Position numbers and translations under genes: made by a program
NCBI RefSeq assembly: GCF_900100185.1
Contig: NZ_FNEN01000002.1
Span: 219,010-283,009 of the forward strand
DNA from: Natribacillus halophilus
GTDB lineage: Bacteria; Bacillota; Bacilli; Bacillales; Marinococcaceae
Length of the DNA stretch: 64,000 bases
Reading direction: 5' to 3'
The notes under the pieces: generated by a model
Databases searched by the model: none
What the model saw: the letters and a program-made list of their open reading frames with translations, nothing else
What the model was told of the DNA's origin: nothing
Shown here: one piece after another, positions 60,495 through 64,000 of the stretch
Numbering within the stretch: position 1 is the stretch's first letter
Layout: every line of letters starts with the position of its first letter

Positions 60495-61367
60495 TTATTC
60501 CAGTGCCGCGGCACCGCCGACAATTTCGTTGATTTCCTGCGTAATGGCAGCTTGGCGCGCACGATTATAGGACAATTGCAGCTCATCGAGAAGGTCATCT
60601 GCATTGTCAGAGGCCGCTTTCATCGCTGTCATTCGGGCGGCGAATTCCGCGGCTTTAGCATCCAGTAATGCACCATAAATAAGACTTTCGGCATATTGGG
60701 GAAGAAGGCTTTCAAGGATAGCGTTTTCGGAAGGTTCATATTCGTAGTTTGGCGTCGCGCCAACGCTTTCTTCCAGCTCTTCTGCCAAAGCCGTCAAAGG
60801 CAAAAGCTTCGTCTCGGTGACATCCTGGCGCATCGTATTAACGAAGTGGTTATACCACATATATAATTCGTCGATGCTCTCTTCCTCAAACATACCGACA
60901 GACTGCCGGGTGATGGATTTCACCTCGTCAAAAGAAGGGTTGTCCGACAATCCCGTGTATTCTGCCTCGATGGGAAAGTTCAGGCGCTTCAAAAGATCAC
61001 GGCCGATTTTTCCAATAATAATAATGGAATATTCATCGGTGGACTGATGTCGCTCAGAAATCGTCTGCCGCAAGGATCGCACCAAATTGGAGTTGTATCC
61101 GCCGGCCAACCCTTGATCGGAGGTGACGACGATATAACACGTTTTTTGAATCGGGCGCTGTTCCATCATCGGGTGGCTGGCATCACTATTGCCCATGGCG
61201 ATGCTTGCCACCACTTCCTGGATTTTCTGCATATAGGGTTCATACGCTTGTGATTTCGCCTGGGCTCTCGATTGCTTGGAAGCCGCGACCATCTGCATCG
61301 CGCCTGTGATTTGCTTCATGTTTTTCGTAGAGCTAATCCGACCTTTTATTTCACGTAGTGAAGCCAC
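60495..61367 (-). CDS. atpG: ATP synthase gamma subunit
   Basis: The rotating shaft of F1, 290 aa. Coiled-coil ends [20 protein letters not shown] and [20 protein letters not shown] are typical. Central [17 protein letters not shown] matches the family. GTG start after AAAAGGTGG. Confidence 0.97.
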   Translation of the reverse strand: MASLREIKGRISSTKNMKQITGAMQMVAASKQSRAQAKSQAYEPYMQKIQEVVASIAMGNSDASHPMMEQRPIQKTCYIVVTSDQGLAGGYNSNLVRSLRQTISERHQSTDEYSIIIIGKIGRDLLKRLNFPIEAEYTGLSDNPSFDEVKSITRQSVGMFEEESIDELYMWYNHFVNTMRQDVTETKLLPLTALAEELEESVGATPNYEYEPSENAILESLLPQYAESLIYGALLDAKAAEFAARMTAMKAASDNADDLLDELQLSYNRARQAAITQEINEIVGGAAALE

Positions 61368-61397
61368 TGTCGAATCACCACCTTTTCCTATCGATCC

Positions 61398-62909
61398 TTA
61401 TGAATCAGAAGGATGAAAGATTTTCTTGAAGTCCCCGATCGCTTTGTCGAAGTCTTCTTTTTCCGGTAACGTACCTTTTTCCCGAATATGATTGAGTATT
61501 TCTTTATTGTTTTGCTGGAGATGGTTGTACAATTCTTTTTCAAAACGGCGAACGTCCGCTACGGGGATGTCATCAACAAAGCCGTTTACGAGCGCATAAA
61601 TGATCGACACTTGATATTCCACAGCTAACGGCTGATTTAAATCCTGCTTCAACAATTCCATGGTGCGCTCACCGCGGTTCAACTTATCCTGGGTCGCTTT
61701 ATCCAATTCGGACCCAAACTGGGCAAACGACGCCAATTCCCGGTACGAAGCCAAATCGAGACGCAATGTACCGGCCACTTTCTTCATCGCTTTTAACTGC
61801 GCCGATCCACCGACACGAGACACCGATGTTCCCGCGTTGACCGCCGGTCGCTGACCGGAGTTGAACAGACTGGATTCCAGAAAGATCTGGCCGTCGGTAA
61901 TGGAAATGACGTTGGTGGGAATATAAGCGGAAATGTCCCCTGCCTGCGTTTCGATAAACGGCAATGCAGTCAGTGAACCGCCACCCTTTTCATCATTTAA
62001 TTTTGCCGCTCTTTCCAAAAGGCGCGAATGCAGGTAGAAAACATCCCCCGGAAACGCCTCGCGTCCCGGCGGGCGTCGAAGCAAAAGTGAAAGCTCACGA
62101 TAGGCGGCCGCTTGCTTCGTCAAGTCATCGTAAACGACGAGGACGTGCTTGCCATTATACATGAATTCTTCACCCATGGATGCCCCTGCATAGGGTGCCA
62201 GATACAAAAGAGGTGCCGGTTCGGCAGCGTTTGCCGCAACCACGATCGTATATTCCATCGCGCCTTTTTGGCGGAACGTTTCCACGAGTTGGGCTACGGT
62301 GGATTTCTTTTGGCCGATGGCGACATAGATGCAAATGACATCTTCATCTTTTTGATTCAAAATCGTGTCGATGGCGAGGGCTGTTTTCCCGGTTTGTCGA
62401 TCCCCGATAATCAACTCCCGTTGGCCACGGCCAATGGGTATCATCGCGTCAATCGACTTAATGCCCGTCTGCAATGGTTCTTCCACGGATTTACGATCCA
62501 TAACCGATGGCGCAGGGCTTTCGATCGGGCGCGTTTTCGTCGTGCCCAAATTCCCTTCGCCATCCAAAGGTTGCCCAAGGGGGTTTACGACACGCCCGAG
62601 CAGCTCCTCACCGACGGGAACCTCCAAAATACGCCCGGTACGCTTGACCTCTTCTCCTTCACGAATGTCATCATACGGCCCGAGAATCGTCACACCGACA
62701 TTATTTTCTTCAAGGCTTTGGGCCATGCCCATGACACCATTTTCGAATTCGAGAAGCTCGCCGGACATGGCGTTACTCAAGCCATATACACGAGCAATCC
62801 CGTCACCGATTTCTATGATGATGCCAACCTCGCTGACTTCGACGTTCGCTTGAAAATCTGAAATCTGATCCTTAATCAGCGAGCTGATTTCATCAGGTTT
62901 AATGCTCAA
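61398..62909 (-). CDS. atpA: ATP synthase alpha subunit
   Basis: Non-catalytic nucleotide-binding F1 subunit, about 503 aa. Walker A is [18 protein letters not shown], with [19 protein letters not shown] and the arginine finger in [20 protein letters not shown]. The TTG at 62909 is chosen: it gives the family start [15 protein letters not shown] and has GGGGTG 6 nt upstream; a GTG three codons earlier touches that site. Confidence 0.97.
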   Translation of the reverse strand: MSIKPDEISSLIKDQISDFQANVEVSEVGIIIEIGDGIARVYGLSNAMSGELLEFENGVMGMAQSLEENNVGVTILGPYDDIREGEEVKRTGRILEVPVGEELLGRVVNPLGQPLDGEGNLGTTKTRPIESPAPSVMDRKSVEEPLQTGIKSIDAMIPIGRGQRELIIGDRQTGKTALAIDTILNQKDEDVICIYVAIGQKKSTVAQLVETFRQKGAMEYTIVVAANAAEPAPLLYLAPYAGASMGEEFMYNGKHVLVVYDDLTKQAAAYRELSLLLRRPPGREAFPGDVFYLHSRLLERAAKLNDEKGGGSLTALPFIETQAGDISAYIPTNVISITDGQIFLESSLFNSGQRPAVNAGTSVSRVGGSAQLKAMKKVAGTLRLDLASYRELASFAQFGSELDKATQDKLNRGERTMELLKQDLNQPLAVEYQVSIIYALVNGFVDDIPVADVRRFEKELYNHLQQNNKEILNHIREKGTLPEKEDFDKAIGDFKKIFHPSDS

Positions 62910-62926
62910 TTCTTTCACCCCTTCAG

Positions 62927-63472
62927 TTAACGGTTGGTAGTGACAAGTTTTCGTTCCATCCGTCGCAGCATCCCGCGGACGCTGCCGTCGTAGACACTGT
63001 CGCCGATTTGAACGATCAAACCGCCGATAAGATCATCGTCTTCCTCGCTGGTGACCACGACTTGACGGTTATTGACTTTTTTAGCAAATTGACGGGCGAC
63101 TTCCTCTTTTTCCCGGTCGGAAAGCGGGCGAACAGCACGAACATTTGCCCGTGCAATCTGAAATTCTTCATCGGCAAACGATTGAAAAGCATGAGCGACA
63201 GGAGCGATGATATCGATTCTCCCGCGATCGACCATGACATAAAGCGTGTTTAAGATGATAGCATGGCAGTCGGAAAACCCTGTTTGAAGCAATGTGCGCT
63301 GGTCTTTCACTGACATACGGGGATGTGCCATCACTTCCTGCAATTGCGGCACGGATTCAAAAACCGCTTGTACACCCTGAATTTCATCGTTGATTTGTTC
63401 GACAATGCCCTTTTCCTTTGCCAGTTCAAAAAGCGCTTTGGCATAACGGTTGGCTACTGCAGGAGCGCTCAT
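62927..63472 (-). CDS. atpH: ATP synthase delta subunit
   Basis: The stator hinge between F1 and the b subunits, 181 aa. It opens [20 protein letters not shown] and ends [20 protein letters not shown]-like ([19 protein letters not shown]). Start overlaps the atpF stop by four bases (ATGA). Confidence 0.96.
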   Translation of the reverse strand: MSAPAVANRYAKALFELAKEKGIVEQINDEIQGVQAVFESVPQLQEVMAHPRMSVKDQRTLLQTGFSDCHAIILNTLYVMVDRGRIDIIAPVAHAFQSFADEEFQIARANVRAVRPLSDREKEEVARQFAKKVNNRQVVVTSEEDDDLIGGLIVQIGDSVYDGSVRGMLRRMERKLVTTNR

Positions 63473-63972
63473 TCGTCACCCACCTCTTTAAGGTAGCTAT
63501 CGATCAGTTTTTCCTGTTCGCTTTCATCCAGTTCTTTTTCGATCACCTTCGTGGCAATAGCGACCGAAAGCGTGGCAACCTGGTCACGAACGGACTCCAG
63601 TGCCTGTTCTTTTTCCCGGTTGATATCGGCGGCCGCCGCTTCCTTTAAGCGCTCGCCTTCTGCTTTAGCGTTATCGATGATTTCCCTGGACTGTTGTTCA
63701 CTCATTTTAGTGGCATTATCCATCATTTCCTGTGCCTGTTGACGCGCGTTATTGAGTTCTTCGCGTTGTTGTTCGAGATACTTCTCAGCTTCCACGCGGC
63801 TCTCTTCGGCATTGTCGAGGTTATCGTTCACTTGTTGTTCCCGTTTGCGCATAACACCAAGCAACGGTTTTAACGCCCAGCGACTGACAACCCAAATGAG
63901 CAATGAAAAGACCACCAACTGATACAAGGCATTGCCCCACTCAATATCGGCTATAAACTCCATGGTGTCCAT
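63469..63972 (-). CDS. atpF: ATP synthase b subunit
   Basis: Peripheral stalk, 167 aa: one N-terminal membrane helix (LYQLVVFSLLIWVVSRWAL) followed by a long charged coiled coil ending [16 protein letters not shown] 63972 is chosen; an in-frame GTG four codons upstream touches GGAAGGA. The next genes of the operon (atpE, atpB) should lie beyond the window edge. Confidence 0.92.
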   Translation of the reverse strand: MDTMEFIADIEWGNALYQLVVFSLLIWVVSRWALKPLLGVMRKREQQVNDNLDNAEESRVEAEKYLEQQREELNNARQQAQEMMDNATKMSEQQSREIIDNAKAEGERLKEAAAADINREKEQALESVRDQVATLSVAIATKVIEKELDESEQEKLIDSYLKEVGDE

Positions 63973-64000
63973 TCCCTGGTTCACTCCTTCCTACGATACA

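Overview
The window comes from the chromosome of a spore-forming, probably halophilic or alkaliphilic Bacillaceae. The evidence is the sporulation genes (spoIID, spoIIQ, spoIIID, a gerA-type germination operon), the Bacillus-style order of the ATP synthase operon, ywzB-like gene, murA, spoIID, spoIIQ, spoIIID, mbl, flhO, flhP and fabZ, and very acidic exported proteins with tandem glycine-betaine-binding lipoproteins. I cannot name the species; a Salicibibacter-like haloalkaliphile would fit.

Layout. 1-2.4 kb: decayed genes (a YjlB-type cupin, a maltose O-acetyltransferase remnant joined to a minimal nucleotidyltransferase) around a Cys/Met-metabolism PLP enzyme. 2.6-5.0 kb: galU, an ssbB-like gene and a DJ-1/PfpI protein. 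5.0-9.9 kb: an FMN-riboswitch-controlled ribD-ribE-ribBA-ribH operon read on the minus strand, followed by a deaminase and a methyltransferase. 10.3-17.2 kb: glutathione-independent formaldehyde dehydrogenase, dhaKLM, an HMG-CoA lyase-type enzyme and a glcD/glcF glycolate-oxidase-type pair. 17.3-23.5 kb: a NERD protein, a C26 amidotransferase, a flavin reductase/luciferase-like monooxygenase pair with a divergent HxlR regulator, an SDR, a LuxR-type regulator and small zinc-binding proteins. 23.8-32.9 kb: a run of membrane and DUF3231 genes, then gerAA-gerAB-gerAC-gerAC' and small membrane proteins. 33.4-38.4 kb: fabZ, flhP, flhO, mbl and a threonine-dehydratase-type enzyme. 38.3-41.4 kb: a luciferase-like oxidoreductase and two tandem OpuAC lipoproteins. 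41.7-48.9 kb: spoIIID, then a matrix/biofilm region with SinR, two SinI-like antirepressors, SipW, TasA/CalY, a TasA-like protein with an LPXTA-type sorting signal, an acidic exported protein and a two-component system. 49.1-51.8 kb: aldo/keto reductase, uracil-DNA glycosylase and a second NERD protein. 52.3-64 kb: spoIIQ, spoIID, a YhdT/PanF symporter pair, murA, a DUF1146 gene and atpC-D-G-A-H-F.

The most unusual feature is a set of intergenic arrays of degenerate repeats with strict periods. Three arrays have a 52-bp period with inverted arms, in two unrelated sequence families. Six have a period of about 20 or 21 bp. These periods are close to whole numbers of DNA helical turns (two turns = 21 bp, five turns = 52.5 bp). 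A second repeated element, two or three hairpins long, recurs at four gene ends. In the matrix region a 16-bp palindrome (RTTCTWTATATAGAAY) recurs upstream of sipW and of the acidic exported gene and is very probably the SinR operator. One SinI-like antirepressor lies at the end of the sipW-tasA operon that SinR should repress, which suggests a self-reinforcing switch.
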